A DNA stretch of 64,000 nucleotides, taken from Geodermatophilus sp. DSM 45219. GTDB lineage: Bacteria; Actinomycetota; Actinomycetes; Mycobacteriales; Geodermatophilaceae. A program made the position numbers and the translations under genes. Below, one piece after another: positions 29,768 through 39,241 of this stretch. The notes beneath the pieces are model-generated. The model saw nothing but the letters and a program-made list of their open reading frames with translations. It did not search any database and was not told the origin of the DNA. The first letter of the stretch is position 1. Each line of letters begins with the position of its first letter. The stretch is taken from positions 1 to 64,000 of the forward strand of contig NZ_FNIQ01000006.1 in NCBI RefSeq assembly GCF_900104025.1, in the 5' to 3' direction.

Positions 29768-29847
29768 GCCCCGTGCTCGCGTCAGTGCGTGCCGGTCACC
29801 GGCCATGGCCGGGCCTGGTGCTGTGGCCGTGCGCGGTGCGTGCTGTC

Positions 29848-32800
29848 TCAGCCGCGCAGGCGTAGGCCCCTCGGGGTGGCGGCGAAGCCGGCGGCCTGCA
29901 GCGCGGCCGACAGCGGTGTCGACTCGTGCACCGAGGCGCCGTCGGCCTTCTGCACCACCATCCGGCCCAGCGCACCTGCGGCGACCGCCCCGGACAGCGC
30001 CGTGGCGGCCTCCTTCAGCGCAGTCTCGTCCTCGGTCCAGGACAGCAGCGTCTTCCCGCCCCGCTCGACGTAGAGCACCAGCTCGCCGTCGACCAGCACG
30101 ACCAGCGCGCCGGCCTTGCGCCCGGCGCGGTGCCCGGCGGTGCGACGTCCGCCGCCGGTGCCCTCCCCGACGTCGACCGCCCCTCCGTCGGCGGCCGGGT
30201 CGCCCGTCGCGCCCGGTGCGCCGGGCCGCTCGGGCCAGGGCAGGGCCGCGCCGTAGACGTTGGCCGGGTCGGTCGCGGCCAGCACCACCGCGCTGCCGGG
30301 CACGCGGTCGGGTGCGGCGAAGCTGCGCAGCCGGTCGACCGACCCCGGCGTGCCGAACTGGGCGGCGCCGAGGGTCTCCACGAAGTAGCCGCGCCGGGCC
30401 CGGCCGTTCTCCTCGAACGCCCGCAGCACCGGGTAGACCGCGGAGAATCCCCCGGCGACCTGCTCGGCCATGACCGCACCGCGGGTGAGCACACCGTGCC
30501 GCTCCAGGAGGGCCTCGGCGCGGGCCGTCGTGCGCTTGGTGGCGTTGGCCTCCCGGTCGGGCAGCCGTGACCACCGGCCGGCCATGGTCGGCGGCCCGCT
30601 GCGGGTCGGCATGGCCGGGCGGCCCAGGCGCGGGCGCCCGTAGCGGCCGCGGTCCACCCGGGCCCGGGGGGTCGCGGGCTGGCGCTTGTGCGTGCCCCCG
30701 CCGCCGGACAGCTTGGTGCGCAGCGGCGCCAGGGTGTCGTTGGTCAGCGCGCCGGACCAGACCAGGTCCCAGACGAGGTCGGCGAAGGCCGCGTCGTCGG
30801 TGGAGCCGACCAGGTCGGACAGGCCGCGGAAGAACAGCGCCTGCCCCTCCGCGAGGTGGTCGAGCACCGTGGCGCCGGCGTGCCCGTCGCCCATCCCGCC
30901 CAGCTCCAGCGGCTCGGGCAGCAACAGGGGCGCCAGGTCGGCCGGGACCAGGCTGACCCAGCCGTCGCCGCCGGGCAGCCCGCCGGCTCCGGCCCACAGC
31001 ACCTCGCCCGCGCTGGTCAGCTCGTCGAGCATCGCGGGGGAGTAGTCGCGCACCCGGGTCGGCAGCACCAGCGACTCCAGCGCGCTGGCCGGCACGAGGG
31101 CGCCGGCCAGCTGCTCGACCACCGCGAGCACGCCGTCGGCGCCTCGCATCCGGCTGCCCACCGACTGCCAGGACGGGGTGAACCGCGCCAGGGTGTCGAC
31201 CGGGACCGGCTCGACCTCCTGACGCAGCCGGGCCAGGCTGCGCCGGCGCACCGACCGGAGGACGTCGGCGTCGCACCACTCCTGGCCGGTGCCGCCCGGG
31301 CGGAACTCGCCGGTGACCAGCCGGCCGGTGCCGACCAGCCGCTGCACGGTCGCGGTGACCACCGCCACGCCCAGCCCCAGCCGCTGGGCCACCTCGGGGG
31401 GCTGGAAGGGGCCGTGGGTGCGGGCGTAGCGGCCGACCAGGTCGCCGAGCGGGTCGGGCACCGGCTCGGTGAAGACCTCCGGCACCCCGACCGGCAGCGC
31501 GGTGCCCAGGGCGTCGCGGAGCCGGCCGGCGTCCTCGATCGCGACGTGGCGCTCCTCGCCGGCGATGCGCACCACCAGGGCCCGGCGGGCAGCCACCAGC
31601 TCGTCGAGCCAGGCCTGGCCCACGCCACGCGCGGCGGCCTCGGCGACGGTGAGGTCGCCGACGATGCGCAGCAGGTCCGCGGCGCCGTCGGGGTCGCGGG
31701 GGTGTCGCTCGACCGGCAGCCGCTGCAGCTCGGTCTCGACCTCGGTGAGCGCTTCCGCGTCCAGCAGTTCGCGCAGTTCGGAGCGGCCGAGCAGCTCGGC
31801 GAGCAGGCCGGTGTCGAGGGCCAGCGCCTGGGCGCGGCGCTCCGCCAGGGGGGCGTCGCCCTCGTAGAGGAACTGGCCGACGTAGCCGAACAGCAACGAC
31901 TGCGCGAAGGGCGAGGCGTTCTGGGTCTGCACGTCGACCACCCGCACCCGGCGGGAACGGACGTCGCGCATCAGCTCGACCAGGCCGGGCACGTCGTAGA
32001 CGTCCTGCAGCACCTCGCGGGCGGCCTCCAGCGTGATGGGGAAGCTGGCGAAGTCGCTGGCCACCGACAGCAGCTGGGCGGCGCGTTGCCGCTGCTGCCA
32101 CAGCGGGGTGCGCCGGCGTGGGTCGCGGCGGGGCAGCAGCAGCGCCCGTGCCGCGCACTCGCGGAACCGGCTGGCGAACAGCGCTGAGCTGCCGACCTCG
32201 GCGGTGACCTCGCGCTCGACGTCGTCCGGGTCGAGGACGGCGAGGTCGGCCTCCGGCGGCTCGCCGGTGGTGTCGGGCAGGCGCAGCACGATGCCGTCGT
32301 CGGAGTGCATCGAGGCGACGTCGACGCCGTAGCGCTCCCGCAGCCGGGCGGCGAGCACCAGCGCCCACGGGGCGTTGACCTGGGCGCCGAAGGGGGAGTG
32401 CACGACCAGCCGCCAGTCGCCGAGCTCGTCGCGGAAGCGCTCGACCAGCAGGGTGCGGTCGTCGGGCAGGTGGCCGGTGGCTGCCTTCTGCTCGGCCAGG
32501 TAGGCCAGCAGGTTGGCCGCGCCCCACTCGTCGAGGCCGGCGGCGCGGGCGCGGTCGAGCCCGGCCTCGGGGGTGGCGGTGCCGACCTCGCGCAGGAAGG
32601 CGCCCAGCGCGCGGCCGAGCTCGAGCGGCCGGCCCGGGGCGTCGCCGTGCCAGAACGGCATCTTGCCGGGCTGTCCGGGCGCCGGGCTGACCAGCACGCG
32701 GTCGTGGGTGATCTCCTCGATGCGCCAGGAGGACGAGCCGAGCAGGAAGACGTCGCCCACCCGTGACTCGTAGACCATCTCCTCGTCGAGCTCACCGACC

Positions 32801-34476
32801 CGCCGGCCACCGCGGCTGTCCTCCCCACCGACGAGGAAGACGCCGAACAGGCCCCGGTCGGGGATGGTGCCGCCGCTGGTGACCGCCAACCGCTGGGCGC
32901 CGCCGCGCGCGGTGAGGGTGTCGGTGACCCGGTCCCACGTCAGCCGCGGCCGCAGCTCGGCGAAGGCGTCGGAGGGGTAGCGGCCGGCCAGCATGTCGAG
33001 CACCGCGTGCAGCGCGGAGTCCGGCAGCGAGGCGAACGGTGCCGACCGCCGGACCAGCGCCGCCACCTCGTCGACGGTGCGCGGCCGCTCGGAGACGACC
33101 GCGACGACCTGCTGGGCGAGCACGTCGAGCGGGTTGCGCAGGTAGCGGATCGACTCGATCGCGCCGGCCTTCATCCGCTCGGCGACCAGCGCGCACTGCA
33201 CCAGGTCGCCGCGGTACTTCGGGAACAGCACGCCGCGGCTCACCGCGCCGACCTGGTGCCCGGCCCGGCCCACCCGCTGCAGCCCCGAGGCCACGGTGGG
33301 TGGGGCCTCGACCTGGACGACGAGGTCGACCGCGCCCATGTCGATGCCGAGCTCGAGGCTGGAGGTGGCCACCACCGCCGGCAGCCGGCCGGACTTCAGC
33401 GCCTCCTCGACGATCGCGCGCTGCTCGCGGGACACCGAGCCGTGGTGGGCCGCGGCCACCGGCTGCACCCCCTCGGGCAGCCCGCCGCCGGAGCCGGCCT
33501 GTGCCATCAGGGCGGCGGCGTTGGTGCCCGGCGGGACCGGCTCCCCGGTGGCCCGCTCGTAGGCGAGCTCGTTGAGCCGGCTGGTCAGCCGCTCGGCCAG
33601 GCGGCGGGAGTTGGCGAAGACGATCGTGCTGCGGTGCGCCTCGACGAGGTCGAGCACCCGCTCCTCGACCGCCGGCCAGATCGACGACCGGGGCTGGTTG
33701 CCCGCCGCCGACCCGTCGAGCTCGCCGGTGGGCTGGCCGAGGGTGCTCATGTCCTCGACCGGGACGACGACCGAGAGGTCCCACTGCTTGGCCGAGCCGG
33801 GCGCGACGACCTCGACCGGGCGGCCGCCGGCGAGGAAGGTGGCCACCTCCTCGACGGGGCGCACCGTCGCCGACAGGCCGATCCGCTGGGCCGGGCGCTC
33901 GAGCAGCTCGTCGAGCCGGTCGAGGGTGACCGCCAGGTGTGCACCGCGCTTCGTGTCCGCCACCGCGTGCACCTCGTCGACGATCACCGTCTCGACGCCG
34001 CGGAGCGCCTCGCGCGCGGCACTGGTGAGCAGCAGGAACAGCGACTCAGGCGTGGTGATGAGGATGTCGGTGGGCCGCCGGGCGAAGGCACGCCGCTCCT
34101 CCGCCGGGGTGTCACCGGACCGGGTGCCCACCTGGATCTCCGGACGGGGCAGGCCGAGGCGGGCCGCCGCCTGGCCGATGCCCGCCAGGGGGGCGCGCAG
34201 GTTGCGCTCCACGTCCACGGCCAGTGCCTTGAGCGGGGAGACGTAGAGGACGCGGCAGCGGGCCTGCTCGTCGGCCAGCGGCGGGGTGCTGGCCAGCCGG
34301 TCCAGCGACCACAGGAAGGCGGCGAGCGTCTTGCCCGAGCCGGTGGGGGCGACGACGAGGGCGTGGCCGCCGGTGCTGATGGCCTGCCAGGCGCCCTCCT
34401 GCGCGGCCGTGGGGGCGGCGAAGGCGCCGGTGAACCACGCCCGGGTGGGCTCCGAGAACCGGTCGAGGGCGGGCAC
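29848..34476 (-). CDS. lhr: Large ATP-dependent helicase Lhr
   Basis: The 1542-residue superfamily 2 helicase, full family length, has Walker A VAPTGSGKTLAAF near residue 40, DEVH box VIVDEVHAV, motif III LSATVRP, motif VI QRVGRAGHQ, then the Lhr core winged-helix and beta-barrel modules and a long C-terminal domain related to YcaQ-type winged helices. Mycobacterial Lhr is a 3'-5' translocase induced by DNA crosslinking drugs. The GTG at 34476 (VPALDRFSEP) is chosen by family start and by GACACT seven bases upstream. No truncation is seen. Confidence 0.95.
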   Translation of the reverse strand: MPALDRFSEPTRAWFTGAFAAPTAAQEGAWQAISTGGHALVVAPTGSGKTLAAFLWSLDRLASTPPLADEQARCRVLYVSPLKALAVDVERNLRAPLAGIGQAAARLGLPRPEIQVGTRSGDTPAEERRAFARRPTDILITTPESLFLLLTSAAREALRGVETVIVDEVHAVADTKRGAHLAVTLDRLDELLERPAQRIGLSATVRPVEEVATFLAGGRPVEVVAPGSAKQWDLSVVVPVEDMSTLGQPTGELDGSAAGNQPRSSIWPAVEERVLDLVEAHRSTIVFANSRRLAERLTSRLNELAYERATGEPVPPGTNAAALMAQAGSGGGLPEGVQPVAAAHHGSVSREQRAIVEEALKSGRLPAVVATSSLELGIDMGAVDLVVQVEAPPTVASGLQRVGRAGHQVGAVSRGVLFPKYRGDLVQCALVAERMKAGAIESIRYLRNPLDVLAQQVVAVVSERPRTVDEVAALVRRSAPFASLPDSALHAVLDMLAGRYPSDAFAELRPRLTWDRVTDTLTARGGAQRLAVTSGGTIPDRGLFGVFLVGGEDSRGGRRVGELDEEMVYESRVGDVFLLGSSSWRIEEITHDRVLVSPAPGQPGKMPFWHGDAPGRPLELGRALGAFLREVGTATPEAGLDRARAAGLDEWGAANLLAYLAEQKAATGHLPDDRTLLVERFRDELGDWRLVVHSPFGAQVNAPWALVLAARLRERYGVDVASMHSDDGIVLRLPDTTGEPPEADLAVLDPDDVEREVTAEVGSSALFASRFRECAARALLLPRRDPRRRTPLWQQRQRAAQLLSVASDFASFPITLEAAREVLQDVYDVPGLVELMRDVRSRRVRVVDVQTQNASPFAQSLLFGYVGQFLYEGDAPLAERRAQALALDTGLLAELLGRSELRELLDAEALTEVETELQRLPVERHPRDPDGAADLLRIVGDLTVAEAAARGVGQAWLDELVAARRALVVRIAGEERHVAIEDAGRLRDALGTALPVGVPEVFTEPVPDPLGDLVGRYARTHGPFQPPEVAQRLGLGVAVVTATVQRLVGTGRLVTGEFRPGGTGQEWCDADVLRSVRRRSLARLRQEVEPVPVDTLARFTPSWQSVGSRMRGADGVLAVVEQLAGALVPASALESLVLPTRVRDYSPAMLDELTSAGEVLWAGAGGLPGGDGWVSLVPADLAPLLLPEPLELGGMGDGHAGATVLDHLAEGQALFFRGLSDLVGSTDDAAFADLVWDLVWSGALTNDTLAPLRTKLSGGGGTHKRQPATPRARVDRGRYGRPRLGRPAMPTRSGPPTMAGRWSRLPDREANATKRTTARAEALLERHGVLTRGAVMAEQVAGGFSAVYPVLRAFEENGRARRGYFVETLGAAQFGTPGSVDRLRSFAAPDRVPGSAVVLAATDPANVYGAALPWPERPGAPGATGDPAADGGAVDVGEGTGGGRRTAGHRAGRKAGALVVLVDGELVLYVERGGKTLLSWTEDETALKEAATALSGAVAAGALGRMVVQKADGASVHESTPLSAALQAAGFAATPRGLRLRG

Positions 34477-34483
34477 GGCTCCC

Positions 34484-34489
34484 AGTGTC
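34484..34489 (-). promoter_or_regulatory. -10-like GACACT before lhr
   Basis: On the minus strand GACACT ends seven bases before the GTG at 34476, the same hexamer and spacing as at nei. Confidence 0.45.
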
Positions 34490-34581
34490 CACAGGGGTAC
34501 GACACTCCGCTGGCCTCGCCGTTCCACCGCCCGCACCGGGGGGGGTGTCGGCCCCGGCGACCGGCCGGCACGGCCGGCGCG

Positions 34582-34998
34582 TCAGGCCTTCGGCGCGAAC
34601 AGCTCCAGGGCGATGCCGTCGGGGTCGCGGAACTCGAGGATGAACCCGGCGCCGACGTCCTTCACGCCACCGTGCGCGACGCCGCGCTCGTCGAGCACCG
34701 CGGTCGCGGCGTCGAGATCGGCGCGGGTGTCGACGGCGAAGCTGACGTGGTCCAGCCCGGTGCGGTCCTCGTCGAAGCGGTCGGTGCTGACCGGCCGGAG
34801 CCCGAGCAGCGAGTCACCGAGCGCGTAGATGACCCCGCCGTAGAGGAAGGACAGTTGCTCGCGGGTCGCCTCGTCGGCGTCGGCGGGCACCTCGAAGGCG
34901 ACCGGCAACCCGAACACGTCGTCGTAGAAGGCCCGTGAACGCTCGATGTCGGTGACGGTCAGCCGGACGTGGGCGAAGGACCTGGTGGGGATGGGCAT
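34582..34998 (-). CDS. VOC family (glyoxalase/bleomycin-resistance-like) protein
   Basis: The 138-residue single VOC domain has two beta-alpha-beta-beta-beta halves: SFAHVRLTVTDIERSRAFYDDVFGLP and GLDHVSFAVDTRADLDAATAVL...ILEFRDPDGIALELFAPK. Metal ligands of a glyoxalase-like site are present as H near residue 9, H near residue 80 and E near the C-terminus. Its substrate is unknown. The ATG at 34998 is chosen by domain start, with CATGCT six bases upstream as a weak -10. Longer in-frame extensions lack similarity. Confidence 0.85.
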   Translation of the reverse strand: MPIPTRSFAHVRLTVTDIERSRAFYDDVFGLPVAFEVPADADEATREQLSFLYGGVIYALGDSLLGLRPVSTDRFDEDRTGLDHVSFAVDTRADLDAATAVLDERGVAHGGVKDVGAGFILEFRDPDGIALELFAPKA

Positions 34999-35215
34999 GA
35001 CGCGAGCATGCGGCCCGGTCCGTGGCCCCGCCCGGCGACCGGCCACACGGCCGGTGCGCCCCGGCCGTCGCCGTCCGCCGGCACTGTCGACCAGCCACCC
35101 TCCGGAGGCCACGACGACCGCCACGGGCACGGTCGGGGCGTCTGGGGCCGCACCGGTCTGGCACGGGGACGGGCGACCGCCTGGGCGGGGCTGTCGACCG
35201 CCGTTCCCGCTGGGT

Positions 35216-35221
35216 CACACT
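35216..35221 (+). promoter_or_regulatory. -10-like CACACT before acyl-CoA dehydrogenase gene
   Basis: CACACT ends six bases before the ATG at 35228 and shares the ACACT core with four other start sites. Confidence 0.4.
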
Positions 35222-35227
35222 GCGGGC

Positions 35228-36373
35228 ATGCGCCGTTCGCTGTACGAGGCCGAGCACGAGGACTTCCGGGAGACGGTCCGCGCGTGGGCCGAGAAGAACG
35301 TCGTCCCGTTCCACGACCAGTGGGAGCGCGACGGCATCGTGCCCCGGGAGGTGTGGACGTCGGCGGGGGCGCAGGGCCTGCTCGGCACCGACATGGACGA
35401 GCGCTACGGCGGCGGGGGCGTGCGCGACTTCCGCTACCAGGCCGTCCTCGACGAGGAGGTCATGCGCATCGGTGCCACCGGGCTCGGCTTCGGGCTGCAC
35501 AACGACGTCGCCGGGCCGTACCTGCGCGACCTCGGCACCGAGGAGCAGAAGCAGCGCTGGCTGCCCGGCTTCTGCAGCGGTGAGCTGATCACCGCCATCG
35601 CGATGACGGAGCCCGCGGCCGGCAGCGACCTGCAGGGCATCCGGACGACGGCCCGCCGGGACGGCGACGGCTGGCTGCTCACCGGCTCCAAGACGTTCAT
35701 CACCAACGGCATCAACGCCGACCTGGTCATCGTGGTCGCGCGCACCGACCCCGACGCCCCCGGTTCCCGCGGACTGAGCCTCCTGGTGGTCGAGCGCGAC
35801 ATGCCCGGCTTCACCCGCGGCCGGAACCTGGCCAAGGTCGGGCTCAAGGCGCAGGACACCGCGGAGCTGTTCTTCGACGGCGTGCGGGTGCCGGTCGAGA
35901 ACCTGCTGGGCACCGAGAACCGCGGCTTCACGCACCTCATGGACAACCTGCCGCAGGAGCGGCTGTCGATCGCCGTCGGTGCGGTGGCCGCGGCCGAGAC
36001 GGTCCTGGCGCAGACCGTCGAGTACGTCACCGGGCGGACCGCGTTCGGCCGCCCGGTGGGCAGCTTCCAGAACTCCCGGTTCGTCCTCGCCGAGCTGCAC
36101 ACCGAGGTGACGGTCGCCCGGACCTTCGTGGACGAGTGCGTGCGCCAACTCGACCGCGGGGAGCTCACGCCGGTCGACGCGGCGATGGCCAAGTACTGGA
36201 CGACCGAGCTGCAGAACAAGGTGGCCGACCGCTGCCTGCAGCTGCACGGCGGCTACGGCTACATGGACGAGTACCCGGTGTCCAAGGCCTGGCGCGACGC
36301 CCGCATCCAGCCGATCTACGGGGGGACCAACGAGATCATGCGCGAGATCGTCGGCCGCTCCCTCGGCCTGTAG
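35228..36373 (+). CDS. Acyl-CoA dehydrogenase
   Basis: The 381-residue FAD enzyme oxidises acyl-CoA thioesters. It shows the N-terminal helical domain (EHEDFRETVRAWAEKNVVP), the FAD/substrate motif AIAMTEPAAGSDLQGIRTTA, GSKTFITNGI, and the C-terminal LQLHGGYGYMDEYPVSKAWRDARIQPIYGGTNEIM with the catalytic-base region of long-chain-type members (FadE20-like). Full length. An MFS gene follows 12 bases downstream. The chain length of the substrate is not determined. Confidence 0.93.
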   Translation: MRRSLYEAEHEDFRETVRAWAEKNVVPFHDQWERDGIVPREVWTSAGAQGLLGTDMDERYGGGGVRDFRYQAVLDEEVMRIGATGLGFGLHNDVAGPYLRDLGTEEQKQRWLPGFCSGELITAIAMTEPAAGSDLQGIRTTARRDGDGWLLTGSKTFITNGINADLVIVVARTDPDAPGSRGLSLLVVERDMPGFTRGRNLAKVGLKAQDTAELFFDGVRVPVENLLGTENRGFTHLMDNLPQERLSIAVGAVAAAETVLAQTVEYVTGRTAFGRPVGSFQNSRFVLAELHTEVTVARTFVDECVRQLDRGELTPVDAAMAKYWTTELQNKVADRCLQLHGGYGYMDEYPVSKAWRDARIQPIYGGTNEIMREIVGRSLGL

Positions 36374-36385
36374 GCGGGCCCGGCC

Positions 36386-37663
36386 GTGACCGTGCCGGAC
36401 CCCGCCGTGGACCCGGTCGCCGTCCAGCGCCGCACCCTCGGCGTCCTCGGCGCCGGTGTGGCGCTCAGCGGTCTGGGGGTGACCGTCGGCATCACCGTCG
36501 GTGGCCTGCTGGCCCGCGACGTCGCCGGCACGGACACCGCGGCGGGACTCGGCTCGACGGCCGGCGTGCTCGGTGCCGCGGTCGTCGCCGTGCCGCTGGC
36601 CCGTGTCAGCGACCGCGCCGGCCGGCGGGCCGGGCTCGCCGCCGGGTACGCCGTCGCGGTCCTCGGTGCCCTGGTCACCGTCGTCGCCGCCGTCCTCTCC
36701 TCGCTGCCGCTGCTGCTGGCCGGCCTGTTCGCCTTCGGCGCGGCCACGGCGTGCAGCCTGCAGGCCCGTTACGCCGCGGCCGACCTCGCTGTCCCGGAGC
36801 ACCGCGGGAGGGCGCTGTCCCTGGTGGTCTGGGCGACCACGGTCGGCTCGGTCCTCGGGCCCAACCTCGCCGGCCCGGGCGAGGCGCTCGGAGCCGCCCT
36901 CGGGCTGCCGCCGCTCACCGGCGCCTACGTCGTCTCCGTGGCCGTCTTCACCGCCGTGGCACTCGGCCTGCTGGTCCTGCTGCGACCGGACCCCCTGCTG
37001 CTGGCCCGCCGGCTGCGCGGCGCCGGAGCGGACACCGGGCGGCCCCGGCGGGCGACCACGGCGGCCGTCGGCGCGGTCTGGGCCGATCCCAGCGGCCGGC
37101 TCGGCCTCACCGCCGTGGTGGTCTCGCACGCCGTGATGGTCGGCGTGATGGTCATGACGCCGGTGCACATGGGTCACCACGGAGGGACGACGCTGCGCGT
37201 CATCGGCCTGGTGATCAGCGTGCACGTCGCGGGCATGTACCTGTTCTCCCCGCTCGTCGGCCAGCTCGCCGACCGGGCCGGCCGTCGGGCGACCGTCGCC
37301 GTCGGAGCGGGCCTGCTGCTGGCTGCCGCAGCCCTGGCCGGGACCGCGCCGCCGGGTGCGGCGCTGCAGCTGGGCGCCGGGCTGCTGCTGCTCGGGCTGG
37401 GCTGGTCGTGCGGGCTGATCGCGGGCTCGACGCTGGTCACCGAGGCGGTGGACGAGGCGCGGCGGCCCAGCGCCCAGGGCGGCACGGACCTGCTGATGGG
37501 GCTGGGTGCGGCGGTGGCCGGCGTCGCCGGGGGACCGCTGCTCGCCCTCGGCGGCTACGGCCTGGTGGCGCTGGTGTCGGCCGCGCTCGTGGTCCCGCTC
37601 GTGGTGGTGTGGGCGCGCACCGGCGAGCGCGGGGGAGCGGTGCCGGTTCAGCGACCCCGGTAG
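36386..37663 (+). CDS. MFS transporter
   Basis: The 425-residue protein has about twelve membrane helices and the MFS loop motif RVSDRAGRRAGLAAGYAV between helices 2 and 3, repeated in the second half as LVGQLADRAGRRATVAVG. It is most like drug-efflux (DHA1) carriers. The GTG start lies 12 bases after the acyl-CoA dehydrogenase, suggesting co-transcription. The substrate is unknown. Its stop overlaps by 16 bases a small convergent membrane-protein gene. Confidence 0.88.
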   Translation: MTVPDPAVDPVAVQRRTLGVLGAGVALSGLGVTVGITVGGLLARDVAGTDTAAGLGSTAGVLGAAVVAVPLARVSDRAGRRAGLAAGYAVAVLGALVTVVAAVLSSLPLLLAGLFAFGAATACSLQARYAAADLAVPEHRGRALSLVVWATTVGSVLGPNLAGPGEALGAALGLPPLTGAYVVSVAVFTAVALGLLVLLRPDPLLLARRLRGAGADTGRPRRATTAAVGAVWADPSGRLGLTAVVVSHAVMVGVMVMTPVHMGHHGGTTLRVIGLVISVHVAGMYLFSPLVGQLADRAGRRATVAVGAGLLLAAAALAGTAPPGAALQLGAGLLLLGLGWSCGLIAGSTLVTEAVDEARRPSAQGGTDLLMGLGAAVAGVAGGPLLALGGYGLVALVSAALVVPLVVVWARTGERGGAVPVQRPR

Positions 37664-37758
37664 TTGCGCCAGATCAGGACGAGCGAGGCGAGCAGGGCCA
37701 GCGCGATGGCGATCTCGAGGACCAGGTCGAGGGTGCCGGAGCCGCTGCCGGGGATCAC
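37648..37758 (-). CDS. 36-residue single-helix membrane protein
   Basis: A small open frame reads VIPGSGSGTLDLVLEIAIAL and continues as a hydrophobic helix ending in IWRNYRGR, i.e. a short outside segment, one transmembrane helix and a basic cytoplasmic end. It starts with GTG at 37758, six bases after a TAGGCT -10 element, so it would be leaderless. Its 3' end overlaps the convergent MFS gene by 16 bases. No known family is recognised. The promoter and the membrane topology support it as a real gene. Confidence 0.62.
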   Translation of the reverse strand: MIPGSGSGTLDLVLEIAIALALLASLVLIWRNYRGR

Positions 37759-37764
37759 CGGCCC

Positions 37765-37770
37765 AGCCTA
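37765..37770 (-). promoter_or_regulatory. -10 element TAGGCT of the small membrane protein
   Basis: On the minus strand TAGGCT ends six bases before the GTG at 37758. Confidence 0.6.
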
Positions 37771-37809
37771 GGAGCCGCCGGGCCACCCGAGCCCCTGGTG
37801 CGCGCGCGC

Positions 37810-37815
37810 TAGCGT
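37810..37815 (+). promoter_or_regulatory. -10 element TAGCGT of leaderless DUF3046 gene
   Basis: TAGCGT ends seven bases before the GTG at 37823. Confidence 0.6.
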
Positions 37816-37822
37816 CGGGGAC

Positions 37823-38017
37823 GTGCGTCTGCAGGAATTCTGGTCCCGGCTCGGTGAACACTTCGGCCCCATGCGCGCGGAGAGCGTGGCCCGCGACCAC
37901 GTGTTCTCCGCCCTCGGCGGGCGCAGCGCCGTCGAGGCGATCGACGCCGGTCTGCCGGTGCGGCGGGTGTGGCTGGCGATCTGCGAGGAGTTCGACGTGC
38001 CGCGCAAGGACCGCTGA
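37823..38017 (+). CDS. DUF3046 protein
   Basis: The 64-residue protein (start MRLQEFWSRLGEHFGPMRAE) belongs to the small actinobacterial DUF3046 family, which lies upstream of recA in many actinobacteria, including mycobacteria (Rv2738c-like). The motifs HVFSALGGRSAVEAIDAG and VWLAICEEFDVP are conserved. Function unknown. GTG start seven bases after a -10. The recA LexA box begins 30 bases after its stop, so it lies outside the LexA-controlled unit. Confidence 0.88.
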   Translation: MRLQEFWSRLGEHFGPMRAESVARDHVFSALGGRSAVEAIDAGLPVRRVWLAICEEFDVPRKDR

Positions 38018-38046
38018 GTCGCGGGAGCGGCGTGTCACGCTGGCAG

Positions 38047-38062
38047 TCGAACACACGTTCGG
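38047..38062 (+). promoter_or_regulatory. LexA (SOS) box of recA
   Basis: TCGAACACACGTTCGG matches the actinobacterial SOS box TCGAAC-N4-GTTCGA at 11 of 12 specified positions. It ends two bases before a TAGCCT -10, so LexA bound here would cover the -35 region. Confidence 0.88.
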
Positions 38063-38064
38063 GA

Positions 38065-38070
38065 TAGCCT
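38065..38070 (+). promoter_or_regulatory. -10 element TAGCCT of recA (LexA-controlled)
   Basis: TAGCCT directly downstream of the SOS box, about 135 bases before the recA ATG. A second candidate -10, TAGCGT at 38145-38150, could be a LexA-independent promoter as in mycobacteria. Confidence 0.55.
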
Positions 38071-38204
38071 GGGTGGCGCAGTCCACAGGCCGGGTGTTCC
38101 TCCACAGGTCGGCCCGATCACCCGGAAGTGTCGGACCTCCGCCCTAGCGTCGGCGCCGACCGCTCGAACACACACTGCACCGCGACTTCCCGAAGGTGAA
38201 CACC

Positions 38205-39239
38205 ATGGCAACGCTCGACCGCGACAAGGCCCTCGACATGGCCCTCGCCCAGATCGACAAGCAGTTCGGCAAGGGCTCGGTCATGCGCCTGGGCGACAGC
38301 CCCGAGGTGGCGATCAAGGTCATCCCGACCGGCTCGATCGCCCTCGACATCGCCCTCGGCATCGGCGGTCTCCCGCGGGGCCGCGTCGTCGAGGTGTACG
38401 GCCCCGAGGCCTCCGGCAAGACGACGGTCGCCCTGCACGCGGTGGCCAACGCCCAGGCCGCTGGCGGCATCGCGGCCTTCATCGACGCCGAGCACGCGCT
38501 CGACCCCGAGTACGCCCGGGCGATCGGTGTCGACACCGACGCGCTGCTGGTCAGCCAGCCCGACACCGGTGAGCAGGCGCTGGAGATCGCCGACATGCTC
38601 ATCCGCTCCGGCGCGCTCGACGTCATCGTCATCGACTCGGTGGCCGCGCTCGTGCCGCGCGCCGAGATCGAGGGCGAGATGGGTGACAGCCACGTCGGCC
38701 TGCAGGCCCGGCTGATGAGCCAGGCGCTGCGCAAGATCACCGGTGCGCTGAACAACTCCGGCACCACCGCGATCTTCATCAACCAGCTGCGCGAGAAGGT
38801 GGGTGTCGTCTACGGCTCCCCGGAGGTGACCACCGGTGGCCGTGCGCTGAAGTTCTACTCGTCGGTCCGCCTCGACGTCCGCCGCATCGAGACCCTCAAG
38901 CAGGGCACCGACGCGGTCGGCAGCCGGGTCCGCGTCAAGGTCGTCAAGAACAAGGTCGCCGCCCCCTTCAAGCAGGCCGAGCTGGACCTCATCTGGGGCA
39001 CCGGCTTCAGCCGCGAGGGCGGGCTCATCGACGCCGGCGTCGAGCAGGGCTTCATCCGCAAGTCCGGCGCCTGGTACACGTACGAGGGCGACCAGCTCGG
39101 TCAGGGCAAGGAGAACGTCCGCACGTTCCTGCGCGACAACCCCGACCTCGCCGACGAGATCGAGAAGAAGGTCAAGGAGAAGCTCGGGATCGGCCCGCAG
39201 CTCGACGCGCCCGCCACGGTCGACCAGCCCGACTTCTGA
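38205..39239 (+). CDS. recA: Recombinase RecA
   Basis: The 344-residue strand-exchange ATPase and LexA coprotease has Walker A GPEASGKT at residues 66-73, Walker [11 protein letters not shown], the L1 loop region [22 protein letters not shown] and L2 [14 protein letters not shown]. No intein is present, unlike the M. tuberculosis gene. The ATG at 38205 is preferred because GAAGGTGAA lies six bases upstream; a GTG three codons earlier would overlap that ribosome-binding site. recX follows two bases after the stop. Confidence 0.98.
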   Translation: MATLDRDKALDMALAQIDKQFGKGSVMRLGDSPEVAIKVIPTGSIALDIALGIGGLPRGRVVEVYGPEASGKTTVALHAVANAQAAGGIAAFIDAEHALDPEYARAIGVDTDALLVSQPDTGEQALEIADMLIRSGALDVIVIDSVAALVPRAEIEGEMGDSHVGLQARLMSQALRKITGALNNSGTTAIFINQLREKVGVVYGSPEVTTGGRALKFYSSVRLDVRRIETLKQGTDAVGSRVRVKVVKNKVAAPFKQAELDLIWGTGFSREGGLIDAGVEQGFIRKSGAWYTYEGDQLGQGKENVRTFLRDNPDLADEIEKKVKEKLGIGPQLDAPATVDQPDF

Positions 39240-39241
39240 CC

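Noticed and set aside
38196..38204. GTG start for recA three codons before the chosen ATG
   Set aside because: It lies inside the GAAGGTGAA ribosome-binding site of the ATG start, and RecA families begin near the ATG.
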